Assembly (NCBI GenBank): GCA_030144725.1
Contig: JASKMD010000015.1
Span: 566,481 to 630,480 of the forward strand
Length of the DNA stretch: 64,000 nucleotides
Reading direction: 5' to 3'
Source of the DNA: Haematococcus lacustris
Lineage: Eukaryota > Chlorophyta > Chlorophyceae > Chlamydomonadales > Haematococcaceae
Each line of letters begins with the position of its first letter. The stretch's first letter is position 1. The notes under the pieces were generated by a model, which made no database searches, was not told the origin of the DNA, and saw only the letters and a program-made list of their open reading frames with translations. Both the position numbers and the translations under genes were made by a program. Shown piece after piece: positions 22,201 to 34,089 of this stretch.

Positions 22201-25200
22201 TATCCAGTGGCAGGCCATAGGCACTTGAAGTCTTGCTCATGGACATGCAAGCATGCTACTTGCAAGATCCCTTCCTGGCCCTTGCAGCTTTCTTGGCTGG
22301 CTGAGCAACCACCTCATGCTTGATATATAACCTATCCTCTGCTGGACAATGTAAGCCAGGCTGCGGTTGGGCTGATCGTTGAGCCACAACACGCAACATT
22401 GCGTCGTCAACAGCCAAGGGGGTCCAGGGTTAGAATGCTGGTTGCTGCTTCCCACCCTCCATGCGGGCTGCTGCTGCTGCTATCATGTTAACTTTGCTTT
22501 GGGGGTATATAGCACTTTTCTTATATGCACGCTCATCACAGATGCCGCACAACATAAATTGTTATCAATTTCTATTTGTATGCTTCACGTATTTAACTAT
22601 GAACTATAATGCCGAGTGACGCAATTTTGTGCCAAGGGGCTTTTCCACTTTGCTCTTGCGCTCCGTGACCCATTGCGTTGTCCTCATGGCGGCAAGCAAT
22701 GCTGTCTTGGTGATACCCACACCCTGATGCTAGCCCCTCACTACCAAGTCCCGCAACTGCTTCTCTTCCACAAAGTTGTTGGGCACCCACGTTTCGCAAT
22801 TACCCCATCCCTCTTGATGACTCTGTAGAGGGTGGCACATGAAACGCTATGTTCCCAGGCCACAGCTGCCATGGATGGCTGTGGTCGGACCCTCTTGACC
22901 TTCAAGTCAGCATTAGCAGCTGCCAAGAGCCTTCTGGCCCTCTCGCCTGCGCTGTATAGAGCCAAGCTGGACTGCCGAGAACCACCAGTGGTCGGTTTTG
23001 CCATGGGGGCTGGCGGTGGGACCTGCGCACATGAGGCCGATAAAATGACAGGAGCGCCTAGCAAGAGCATTTTCGACGCAAGGCCGCGGCCACAGGGTAG
23101 CAGCGACCGAAGCGCACCAAGTGTGATACATCGGGCTCCCACTCGTTTGGGGCCGCGCTCGCACGAATAAGTCGTCGCGCCAGTGCACCCGGGACCTTAA
23201 CAGCCGGGAAGGTTTAATGGGCGTAACCGGCGACAGCCACATATCAGCCGACAAAACGCGATGATCCTCCCCAAACCGATTTGCACCATCCTCACAACCT
23301 CCAACGACCGTTTATGAAAGGAAGCGTGCGTGTTGAAGGGCGATTTTGAGAGAACGGTCAAATCAGGCCTTTTCAAATTATGTGCTTTACTGTGTAGCCC
23401 TAGCCCTAGCCCTAGCCCTAGCCCTAGCCCTAGCCCTAGCCCTAGCCCTAGCCCTAGCCCTAGCCCTAGCCCTAGCCCTAGCCCTAGCCCTAGCCCTAGC
23501 CCTAGCCCTAGCCCTAGCCCTAACCCTAGCCCTAGCCCTAGCCCTAGCCCTAGCCCTAGCCCACACGCCCTCATGCAGCCCCCACCCTGGACACACCGGC
23601 CCACCTGCCCTCCCATGACCCATGCCCTGCCCTAGCCGTAGCCCTAGCCCCCACCTGCCCACCTGCCCTGCAACCGGCTGCAGGGTGTCCACTGGGTTGA
23701 GTGAGGCGGTGCGGGCAGACCTGCTGCAGCGCCTGGTGCAAGCGGGACTCAGGCGCGCCAGCGTGAGCCCACACCCCCCACCCCCCTTGCCTCAACCGCT
23801 CCCCTCCGCCCTCACCACCCCGGCCTGCGATGCCCCTGACCCCTGGTCCCTGACCCCTCGCCCCTGACCCCTCGCCCCTGACCCCTGGTCCCTGACCCCT
23901 GGTCCCTGACCCCTGGTCCCTGACCCCTGGTCCCTGACCCCTCGCCCTCGCCTCTGACCCCTGACCCCTGGTCCCTGACCCCTGGTCCCTGACCCCTGGT
24001 CCCTGACCCCTCGCCCCTGACCCCTCGCCCCTGACCCCTGGTCCCTGACCCCTGGTGGCAGCAGGAGCCCGGGAGCAAGCCAGGCTGCTACATCCACCCC
24101 AAGGAGGGTGGGGAACCCCATGTGTGGGTGCAGGATGTCAACAAGAGCGTGGTGCTGGAGGTGAGCACACCACCCTCCAACCACCCTCCCACCACCTTCC
24201 CACCACCTTCCCACCACCCTCCCACCACCCTCCCACCACCTTCACACCATACTCCCACCACCCTCCCACCACCCTCCCACCACCCTTCAACCACCTTCCC
24301 ACCACCTCCCACCACCCTCCCACCACCCTCCCACCACCTTCAAACTAACACTTGCTGCGTTGGCAGGCCAGAGACTCAGGCAGGCCTGACCACTGCCACC
24401 CTGCCCCTGTGCCTCCACTCTTCCTCCTGTGCAGCTAAGGGCTGACATCCGCACCATCAACTCCCGGCAGTTTGCCTGCCGCCACAGCTTACGCTTCCCG
24501 CGCATCTTGCGATGGAGGCCCGACAAGACTGCAGCTCAGGTGCCCTGACCCTGACCCTGACCCTGACCCTGACCCTGACCCTGACCCTGACCCTGACCCT
24601 GACCCTGACCCTGACCCTGACCCTGACCCTGACCCTGACCCTGACCCTGACCCTGACCCTGACCCTGACCCTGACCCTGACCCTGACCCTGACCCTGACC
24701 CTGACCCTGACCCTGACCCTGACCCTGACCCTGACCCTGACCCTGACCCTGACCCTGACCCTGACCCTGACCCTGACCCTGACCCTGACCCTGACCCTGA
24801 CCCTGACCCTGACCCTGACCCTGACCCTGACCCTGACCCTGACCCTGACCCTGACCCTGACCCTGACCCTGACCCTGACCCTGACCCTGACCCTGACCCT
24901 GACCCTGACCCTGACCCTGACCCTGACCCTGACCCTGACCCTGACCCTGACCCTGACCCTGACCCTGACCCTGACCCTGACCCTGACCCTGACCCTGACC
25001 CTGACCCTGACCCTGACCCTGACCCTGACCCTGACCCTGACCCTGACCCTGACCCTGACCCTGACCCTGACCCTGACCCTGACCCTGACCCTGACCCTGA
25101 CCCTGACCCTGACCCTGACCCTGACCCTGACCCTGACCCTGACCCTGACCCTGACCCTGACCCTGACCCTGACCCTGACCCTGACCCTGACCCTGACCCT

Positions 25201-27137
25201 GACCCTGACCCTGACCCTGACCCTGACCCTGACCCTGACCCTGCAGTGCAACAAGGCAGCAGACATCGACCACCGGCTACGTAGCCTAAGAACCGCTGCA
25301 GCCGCTGGAGGGGCACCAGGGGCCATCCGCCCTGGAGGCAATCATAGTAAGCAACACCCACCCACCCACCCACCCGCCCACCCGACCGACCGACCGGCCG
25401 GCCGGCCGGCCGACCGACCGACCGACCGACCGACCGACCGACCGACCCGACCGACCGACCGACCGACCGACCGACCGACCGACCGACCGACCGACCGACC
25501 GACCGACCGACCGACCGACCGACCGACCGACCGACCGACCGACCGACCGACCGACCGACCGACCGACCGACCGACCGACCGACCGACCGACCGACCGACC
25601 GACCGACCGACCGACCGACCGACCGACCGACCGACCGACCGACCGACCGACCGACCGACCGACCGACCGACCGACCGACCGACCGACCGACCGACCGACC
25701 GACCGACCGACCGACCGACCGACCGACCGACCGACCGACCGACCGACCGACCGACCGACCGACGCCGACCGACCGACCGACCGACCGACCGACCGACCGA
25801 CCGACCGACCGACCGACCGACCGACCGACCGACCGACCGACCGACCGACCCTGTCCCGCTTGGGCCAGGGGTGGGGCCGCAGTCTACCTGCTCCCTGCCA
25901 GCTTTGCCATAGTACTCAATAAGAATGGATCCCTAGATTGTCAGCGTGCCTTGTGGCCTGTGGCCTGTGCACTATGCCCTGTAGCTGACCTGCCTATGGC
26001 CCACCCTGCCTCAGCTGCCCCTTGGTGCTCAGGGGCCAGAGGATTGGTTGCTGGCGATGGCGCACGCATTGACGCTGCCACCAGCCAGGCCGCCTTGCGC
26101 CGCATGGCCCGGCAGGATCAGCAGGCCAGTGCCAGGGCCAGGGGAGGTGGCTGGTCAGGGCACCGCGGAGGGGCAGGGGCGGGGAGAGGTGTACCCACAG
26201 CATTCAGGCCGCCTGATCTGGCAGGTGGGCAGGGGCCGGAAGAGCTGGGTGGGTGGGTGGGTGGTCGGGTGGGGAGGTGAGGGAGAAGGGTGTGGCGTTG
26301 CAAGTGTGGATGGATGGGTGAGGAGAAGCAGTGTGGTGGCATAGCCTCAAGTGTGACCTTGCACTATGAGAGGGGTCGTGGTGTGAGGGCTGGAGTGAGT
26401 GTGGGCACCAGGAGCGTTGGGTGAGGCTGACAAGGAAGCTGCTGGCTGCTGCTGCTCACGGGGGGGTGAGGGTGCTGCTGCTTACAGGATGAGGTAGAGG
26501 GTGCGGAGTATGCAGCATTCTGATGTTTGCAGATGGGCCTAGAGAGGAGGTTCCCCAAAATTCACACCACAGGCTGTGTGAAGGGGAGGGTGTAGTAAGG
26601 TTTGTAGAGAGGAGGTTCACAATTTCATCACAGGATGTGTAAAGGAGAGGGCGCAGCAGGGTTTACTCAGTAGCTGGACCCATGTCCTGACCTGACGTCA
26701 TGACCATGCCATGTGACGGGCTGTGTGAATACTTGTGTGGCAGGTGTGACCCAGGAGCAGGACATCCTGGCAGGGCGGCGGGTGGTGCTGCTTGGCCAGT
26801 CCTTTGGTGAGCCTGCTGCACCTCCTCCTTCACCCTCCCCCTGCCTGCCTGCCTGCCTGTTTACCCGACACCCCTGCCCGACCATTGCTGCTCCTGACCC
26901 TGACCCTGACCCTGCCCCCGCCTCCCGCCCCCTCCTGCCGCAGCTTGCACACCACCTCAGCTGCCCTCCTCCGCATCGCAGGTCCAGGCCACACGAGGGA
27001 GAGCTTGTCACAGCTGGCCAGGCAGCTGGGTGCGGAGGTGTGGCAGCAGAGGGCACGTGAGTCAGGGTGACCCAACGACAGGGCTTGACAGGGTGGGGGG
27101 CTGGAGGGGGAGGAGTCAAAGGGGGAAAGGATGGGAC

Positions 27138-27223
<86 letters not shown>

Positions 27224-30200
27224 TGGATGGTTGCAGATGAGGACGATCTGGTGCTGGCGCTGGATGTGGGGGAGGGTCTGCGGCGTGAGTTGGAGCGCGA
27301 CGCTCGCTTTGACGTGCTGCGCATCAGGTCAGGTCAGAGCAGGCAGGGCAGGTCAAGTCAGATCTGGGCAGTTCAGGACACGGTAGAGCAGGGTCGGGTG
27401 AAGTGATGTGAATCGAATTCTATGGTGCTGGAGGGGGTTGGATGGCAACTTACGGAAAAGGTGATAGTGGTGGTAGTGGTGCTTGCACTAAGAAGGCGCA
27501 GTAGTGGAGTAATGTCACTTCTGTACAATTTTCATGACATGGCATTTCCTGGTCAGTAGGCCCCGCACCCGCCCTGCCCTCCCCTACCCTACTTGACCTA
27601 CTTGATCAAGTGGATTGCAGGCATCCTTATGCCATGGCGTGTCCCCGTCAGCGTTGCAGCAGCACACAGCCGCACAAGCAGCTCAACGTGAGGCTCGATG
27701 CAAGCGGAGGCGGGTGCTTGCTTCACTCTACTCGCTGCCACTGGCTGCGCCCTGACCCAGCCTTGGCTGCGCCCTGCCTGCTGCAGCTGGCTGTTGGAGT
27801 GCAAAGCGCAGCAGCAGTGGGTGCAGCCCAGGCCCTGGCACTACCTGTTCATGAGGCCCACGGTAAGCTGGGGGTATCAGGGGAGGCAAAAATTCAGGTC
27901 AGGCTGGGTCACGGTGTTGCCCCGCTACCCCCCTCCCACTCCAGGTCACACTCCACAGAACGCAAAACCTTATCAAGTTGCATGCCTCCCATTTTTCTCC
28001 CGGCATGCCTCCCATTTTTCTCCCGAGCTGCCTCCTAACTAAGACAATGACGAACTCGCCGATGTGGAACCCCTCGTACACATGTATGAACCTGTGCCTG
28101 TGTCTGCACTTATTTGCTTGATGGCCCGATGAGGCAAACCAGAAGTTAGATGCTCCAAGTCCCAGTTTGCAGCGTGAAGCCCATGTTTCGGCTGTGTTTT
28201 CCACAGACGCGCATGGATGCGGACGATCATGACCAGTGTGGCGCGCCGTGGTTTCGCTCTCTTGACGCGGAGGGTCTCGACATGAAGCAAATCATGGACC
28301 GGTTGATGGACCGACACCAGCTCGCACAGGTGCGTCGGCTTTGCAGGCAGGCGCATCCGCGATGCAAGCGGCTACGTGCAGGATGTAGCCAAGATCGGGC
28401 TGCGGGGTCCGGCCTTCTATCTTTGTGTCTCACTCGGGCCACCATCGCAGGTGGAAGCGGAGCTGCGACTAGCCGACTCCCTGGCTGCGGCCCAGCGGCA
28501 CGCGCTTTTGGTCCGAGGCGAGTCAGCCGGGGAGCGCTTGCCGGTTGAGGGGTCGGCGGAAAGTGGCGGACCGGCGCGATTGCGATCTGCCGCAAGCGAC
28601 GCGATCGTCACGGGGATGCAACCCGTCACAGGACGCACCGTGCCACAAGGTACGCAGTCCTCAGCTCCACTCCGTACCATTGCGTTCTAGACAGCTTTCA
28701 TGCCTTCGCAGTATACATCAATACAGTTGAAGTCACCCAGATGTCTGGTGGTGGTGGAGCGAGGGGGTGTGGTTGTGTACCTACGACATCACAGACCTTG
28801 GGAATGGATGTGGTTTACTGAGGCTAGGAGCAAGCACGCTATCCTGCACCTACCCAGCGTCTCCACTCCAACATTGTCACCTAGCCAGTCAAGGCATCAA
28901 AAACCAGGGTATATCAGCGGTGACTGCACTCCGACCTTGGCACCGGTCATCCGCTAGGACACTGCATCCACCCCTGCATCCACCCCTTCACGCAGCACAC
29001 TGTGTTTGGCATGCCTTCCTGCCCCAGCATGCCGCCGACTGTTTTTCGCCATGCTCAAACCATCCCCGGATATCTTGTCAGCGCAAAAGACAGGGCCGTA
29101 ACCCCCTGCCGCCCCACATGCAGCTCAATGCTTCTTCAAGCCATCCCCTCCCTCCCACTCCAGCATGGCACCACTGCTGCAATCCCATCACCCCCCCGCT
29201 CTACCTACCATCACCCCACAATCCCATCACCCCACTGCTCTACCTCTCATCACCCCACTGCCCTACCTCCCACCACCTGCCCACCGCAGTGCCCCGGTCA
29301 CTGCTAGGCATCATGTCTGACGTGCGCCGTCGCCTGGCTGGGGTTGGTGTGACCCTAACAGCCACGTCACTCTTCTTAGGCAAGGTGAGAAGCGCATCAA
29401 AAAGGCCCACCCACCCACCCACCCGCCCACCTGCCTGCCTTTGACATTGCCTGAAACTTGACCTTCAAGATCTTCCCAAGACCCGAAATCCTTCCAGTGT
29501 ACTCAACTTCCCTGCCCTGCCCTGCCCTGCCCTGCCCTGCCCTCAGCTTCCCTCACCTTCCTTTCCCTGCCCTTACCTCATCTGCCCTTACCTCCCCTTC
29601 CCTTACCTCTGCAGCCTCTCACCTCACCTGCCTCTTGCGCTCCCCTCCCCTCCCCTCCCCTCCCATCCTCCTACTCCCTCCCCTCCCCTGCCCTGCCCCT
29701 CCCCCAGGTTGTCTTCATCCTGGATATGGGCCCTTGCCCACCCGACCACTCCCCCGTCCCCCCACCCCAGGCCCTTTCACTAACCCTACAGCCCCCTCAG
29801 CACGCAGCCGCGGTAGAGGTGAAGCAGGAGGAGGCTGGAGGCGGCGTGGGGCCTGGGCCAAGTGGCGCACCGCGTGGGGGCCAGCTGCAGAGCCCGGCCC
29901 AGGGTGGTGCTGCTGCTGCCGCTGCTGTCGCTGCACGCGAGGCTGCACTGGCACTGCACGCTGCCCAGCTACGCGCCTGGAAGCTGCAGGCAAGGCCAGG
30001 GCTGACAGGGTTCTGGGTTCTGGGTTCGACCTGACCTGTGCTGGCAGAGGGCGATGTCTGTAATGGGGCTTCAGGGAGATGAGCCTGAGCCTGAGCCTGA
30101 GCCTGAACCTGAGCACCACAGCCATGCCTGATAGACAGAGGCAACATCGCAGCAGCAGCAGGGCCATGTGGGGTGCATGAGAACAAGGGGTCGCTGCTGA

Positions 30201-31361
30201 GCTGCAGGTGGAGGTTCATGGGGGCGAGGTGCAGTCCCAGCTGGCCAAGGGCGTGACTCACATCCTGGTGTTTGCACCGCAAGGTCGGTGACCTCTCCCC
30301 CTGGCCCCTCACACCTCACCCCTCACCCTGGCCCCTCACACCTCCCCTTCCTCCATTTCATATCACGCTTGCCTAAGCTTGTCACGCTTGTCACGCTGCA
30401 TACAACGCTAAACGTCTTGACGGCGTACTTTTGGCTCACGCCCAGCTGTAGGTGCGGCTAGCCATAGATGCCATAGGTGCCGTGCTTACTTCGGGGTTTT
30501 TGTTGGTCCCAACCCAAACCAAACCAACCTCATAGCGTGATCAAGGCACATTTTAAACTGTGTGTTTCATTTCAAAGCCTCACCACTTGCTCTTCGCTGC
30601 CCCTGCTGCCCCGCAGCTCCTTCCCGCCCCGCCCTCCCCCAAGGAGCCCCTGCCCTCCCACCCCGCCCCCGCCCTCTACTCTCCCCCAGCCAGCTGCTGT
30701 CCAGCCTGAGCCGCGCAGCACACGCATCAGCAGCCACATCCTTTGAGCGCAAGCTCAGTGCAGGGGCAGCCCGCCAGCTGCTGCTGCTGACGGCACCCAC
30801 CGCACCCCCACCTGCCTCACCCCTCCTCCCAGCGCCCACCCTGACAAACACCCAGCCCAGCTCCAGACATACTCGCAGACAACGACCATGCCCCAGCCCC
30901 CACCCCTCCCTGGCCTCTGGGCCTGCTCCCAATGCCTCACCTCCCCTCAACCACCCCAATGCAGGGCTGGTTGCTGGACCCACTACCTCTGCCACCTCAG
31001 CTGATGTTGGAACCCACTGCCACCCTGCCTCTGACGCAAGTGCCTGCCCCCCTGCTGCTGCTCCCCCCCTGCTGCTGCTCCCCCCTGTCTGCCCCTCCGG
31101 CCCCCAAGCTGCCAAGGAGCTGGCCGGTGGCAGGGCGGGCAGCGGGGGGCTGGGGCCTAGGGCAGACAGGGCGCGCCGCTTGCTTGCCCATGTGCGACGC
31201 CGGCTGCTGAGTGGCAGCTGCCAGCTGGTGGATGCTGCCTGGGTGACTGCCTGCTGCCAGCGGGCAATTAGGCAGCACCTCGTGCAGCAACAGCAGCAAC
31301 CAGCATTGGAGCAGATCGGCCAGGCGGGCCAAGCTCAGGCACACCAGGCAGGACAGGCCAC

Positions 31362-31396
<35 letters not shown>

Positions 31397-34089
31397 CAGT
31401 GGTGTCAGACGGAAGTGGGCAACAGGGACAGCGGCAGCAGCCGGGGTCAGTGCTAGGAGGGGGTGGTGAGGCCACGGCAGAGCCTCCTAGGGAGCCGGTG
31501 ACCACCTCCACTGCCTTGGTAGGGGAGCAACAGGGGCCCCTCCCCCTCCTCCCCAGCCCTCCAGGCCCCCCTCCCCTCCCCCGCCCACCTTCCCCCACAG
31601 CCCCCACCTCCTTGCCCTCCCCCTGCACGGCCTGCCCCTGGCCTCCTGCCCAGCTGGCGCCTGAGGTGCTGTTCCCTGCCCCTGTGTGGGGCCTGCTGCC
31701 CCCCATGAGGCAGGGCCCACCGCTGGGGTGGAGGGAGGGGAGGGGGCGGGAAGGGCTGCAGAGGGTCAGGGAGGTCTCTGTGACAAGGGTTGAGGGGGGG
31801 GTGGACCAGGGCAAGGATGCAGCGGGGCAGGGGCAGGGGCAGGGGCAGGGGCAGGGGCAGGGGCAGGGGCAGGGGCAGGGGCAGGGGCAGGGGCAGGGGC
31901 AGGGGCAGGGGCAGGGGCAGGGGCAGGGGCAGGGGCAGGGGCAGGGGCAGGGGCAGGGGCAGGGGCAGGGGCAGGGGCAGGGGCAGGGGCAGGGGCAGGG
32001 GCAGGGGCAGGGGCAGGGGCAGGGGCAGGGGCAGGGGCAGGGGCAGGGGCAGGGGCAGGGGCAGGGGCAGGGGCAGGGGCAGGGGCAGGGGCAGATAGCG
32101 CATGAGAAGTCATGGCAAGGGCTGCGCTGCACCTACCTGACCTGGCTCTGGCGCCAGTGTGGCCTGCACCCAGCCCTGGCCCCCAGCTGCCCACCAGCTG
32201 CCCTAGGCCAGGCTGTCCCCTCTGCCCCGCTGGCCCTTCAGGACTCCGCGCAGGCAGAGCAGCAGGCAGGCCAGGGGGCATGGCACCTGGATTGCAGCAG
32301 GGGGCCAGGGCAAGACAGGCCAGAGTTGGGGCAGCTGGGGCAGCCAGGGCAGGAGGGGGAGCAGCTGGGTCAGGAGGGAGGGAAGGTGGGTCAAGATGCA
32401 CACCATGCTGCACATTCTACCTTGATGGACCTCAGCACAGCTAGCTGCAGTGACAGTGCCAGTGAGCTGCCACCCACACCCACCATCGGACGTCTGCCCA
32501 TGGCCGCACCTTCTCCCCGTAGCCCCCTCTTCAACCGGCCTGTTCGCCCCAGCCCACGTTTAGAAGCTGCCGCCAGTGTGCCTGCCAGCACGGGCCAGTT
32601 CGAGCAAACTGTCAGCTCAGGTGTTGAGAGCCACAAAGGGGATCATGTAAAAGCTGGCCAGGGCAGGGGGGCCCATACGGTGGCCAGCAGCAGGGGCTGT
32701 GGTGGGTTCACAAACCAGGGCACCAGCGTCAGCGTCAGCAGCATCAGCAAGCACCGGGGTGCTGGGGCAGATGGGGGGGAGGCGGTGAGCAGTGAGCAGG
32801 GTGTGGGGAGAGTGGGGGAGAGGGGTGGGCCCACTGGGAGGGTTGCTATGGGTGGGCAGGCCAGGGCTGGGAAGCAGGGTGCCAACAGGGGGAGGGGGGC
32901 TCTAAGGGGGTCTGCAAAGGCAGTGGCCGTGGCACCACAAATGCCCGAGCCTCTCAACATTGGCCATCCCAACCCTGACCCTGACCCTAACCCTCGCACA
33001 GCCGCCTTGGTCCTGCGCGGCAGCCGGAACCCGACAGCTGGAGGCGTGGCGGGAGGGCGCGGTAGCGGAACTCGCTTGGACACTACCGATGATGACGAGG
33101 TAGAGGACGTCCCAGTGTCGCAGCCCCGCCGTCGGAACCTTGCAGCATCATTGCAAGGTGGCCCCGCGCGGTCGGCCGGGCGTCCGGCGCGTAGCGTATT
33201 GGTGCTCGAGCCGTCGTCGCCGACCGGCGTGTCGATGTCCACGTCCCGGGTGACGACTCCGCAATCAGACGCGAGGACGCGACGGAGCCCTGGCTCCACG
33301 TTAAGTGGCGCTGGCACACCAACAAAGCCAGCTGCAGGCCGCCAAGCATCACTGTCGAGAACGGCTGGCTTGAGTGCAAGTGTGAGCCCGGTGGAGGGGG
33401 GACGCTATCCTACACTCAGCTTCGCGGTTAGCCGGCCTGGTGCGGAAGGTAGAGGCGAGGAAGCCGGCCCGTCGCGCGCAGTAGCACAAAACTTGAAAAG
33501 GCGCCTGGAGTTGGGGGAGGGTGAGGTTGCCACCAGGAAGGCACGGGTGGATGCGTACGGCCAGGAAGGCGCCACTGATTTAAGAGCTTCGCCTGTGCCA
33601 CAGGCAGTACAGCCATCGCGGTTTCTCGCGGACCTGCTTAGCGACTTGACGGACGACGGCCCGGCCCATCCGGCATCGCCAGGTGTCTCTGGCCCAGCGC
33701 GCGGAACGGTCGTGCAGGCGGTTGGTGCTGCCGCTTCTCCGCATCCTACTCGCATTGCGAATGTGACGCAGCAGAGACCTTCAAGCCTGCTAAACATGCT
33801 CGACAGCTTCGCAGATGACGACAATGCCACATCCTATGGAACTCAGACGGTGCATGCGTCAGCGACGACTGAAGCAAAGCGCAACATGGCAGCTACAGCA
33901 CCTTTAGCGCAAGCTTCCATGCCGCTGGAGCCCCCAGCAGCAGCAGCACCCAGCGCCCCACCAGTTGCACCCCATTACAACGACGTAGGTTTCCCACTCA
34001 ATACAGCTGCACCTGTGCCTTCAAAGCAGCCTGGCGCAGTTACGGGGAAAAGGAAGAGCATATGGGATGAGATTAACAGGCTCAGTTGA
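19242..34089 (+). CDS. LIG4: DNA ligase IV, 5'-incomplete, with long C-terminal extension
   Basis: ATP-dependent ligase of non-homologous end joining. Exons (phases mostly continuous): 19242-19307, 19553-19678, 20798-20923, 21175-21273, 21571-21711, 23684-23762, 24065-24160, 24435-24539, 25247-25346, 26744-26806, 26982-27056, 27237-27327, 27787-27862, 28207-28329, 28451-28649, 29290-29384, 29708-29989, 30208-30283, about 30764-34089. Visible motifs: III ([11 protein letters not shown]), IV ([11 protein letters not shown]), V ([11 protein letters not shown]), the [12 protein letters not shown] segment, and LRFPRIL near motif VI. BRCT1 ends WLLEC (27.8 kb); BRCT2 has GVTHILVF and AAWVTACC. Tandem BRCTs mark ligase IV rather than ligase I. 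Missing: motif I lysine and the N-terminal domain, lost in or before the gap. The junction 21711/23684 is out of phase by eye, and the start of the last exon is a choice. After BRCT2 about 900 residues follow (poly-Gln, 45 Gly-Gln repeats, Ser/Pro-rich), ending IWDEINRLS. Confidence 0.88.
20159..20540 (-). pseudogene. Ty1/copia retrotransposon fragment in a ligase IV intron
   Basis: The minus strand encodes [19 protein letters not shown] followed by AHAVG, the conserved end of copia reverse transcriptase, and a degraded RNase H-like GFCDFAG. Further upstream (20470-20530) is an integrase-like [13 protein letters not shown]. Frames are broken and no LTR was found. It lies antisense in the intron between ligase exons 19553-19678 and 20798-20923. 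Confidence 0.65.
20601..20749. repeat. intronic hairpin-forming inverted repeat
   Basis: The arms 20601-20639 (CTCTCTAACCTCTCTTCACC...) and 20690-20749 are reverse complements. The right arm carries two extra GTGAAGAGAG units. The loop is about 50 bp. It lies just before the acceptor of ligase exon 20798-20923. Confidence 0.8.
22741..23010 (-). pseudogene. second pogo-like transposase remnant
   Basis: The minus frame encodes a psq-type helix-turn-helix ([20 protein letters not shown], then [14 protein letters not shown]). A frame jump follows, after which EEKQLRDLV continues in another frame, as in related transposases after the GRPT box. There is no DDE region and no terminal repeats were found. 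It lies antisense in the ligase IV intron 21712-23683 and differs clearly from the copy at 3786. Confidence 0.55.
23394..23562. repeat. telomere-like (CCCTAG)n array inside an intron
   Basis: About 28 tandem TAGCC-C units, with one TAACCC unit at 23521-23526. The unit differs by one base from the CCCTAA telomere repeat. It is internal to the ligase IV gene, so it is not a chromosome end. Confidence 0.9.
23837..24056. repeat. 14-bp minisatellite (GACCCCTGGTCCCT and variants)
   Basis: Tandem copies of two unit types, GACCCCTGGTCCCT and GACCCCTCGCCCCT, fill the intron between ligase exons 23684-23762 and 24065-24160. Confidence 0.85.
24170..24345. repeat. CCACCCTCCCA-type minisatellite
   Basis: Imperfect tandem copies of CACCCTCCCAC and CACCTTCCCAC fill most of the ligase intron 24161-24434. 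Confidence 0.85.
24540..25246. repeat. (CCCTGA)n array that makes up a whole intron
   Basis: About 116 near-perfect CCCTGA units span the interval between the donor GTGCCCTGA at 24540 and the acceptor CCCTGCAG ending at 25246. Almost no non-repeat intron sequence remains. The flanking exons encode LRFPRIL...DKTAAQ and [14 protein letters not shown] of ligase IV, and phase 0 is kept. Confidence 0.93.
25380..25850. repeat. (ACCG)n tetranucleotide microsatellite
   Basis: About 115 units with few interruptions (CCGG near 25395, CCCGACC near 25446, GACGCCG near 25763), in the ligase IV intron after 25346. The Thr-Asp-Arg-Pro ORF here is a repeat product. Confidence 0.95.
27141..27223. repeat. CTG then ATG trinucleotide arrays
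   Basis: About ten CTG units followed directly by about seventeen ATG units in the ligase intron 27057-27236. Confidence 0.9.
31824..32094 (+). repeat. (GGGGCA)45 array coding Gly-Gln repeats
   Basis: About 45 perfect hexanucleotide units inside the last ligase IV exon, in frame as Gly-Gln. The 6-bp unit preserves the frame however often it expands. Confidence 0.93.

Noticed and set aside
23394..23562. Chromosome end (telomere)
   Set aside because: Gene exons lie on both sides and the unit is CCCTAG, not a standard telomere unit.
19242..24539. DNA ligase I or III
   Set aside because: Two BRCT domains follow the catalytic core, the pattern of ligase IV.
24472..25912. Long ORFs of Asp-Pro, Leu-Thr, Arg-Val and Thr-Asp-Arg-Pro
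   Set aside because: They are translations of CCCTGA and ACCG microsatellites in all frames.
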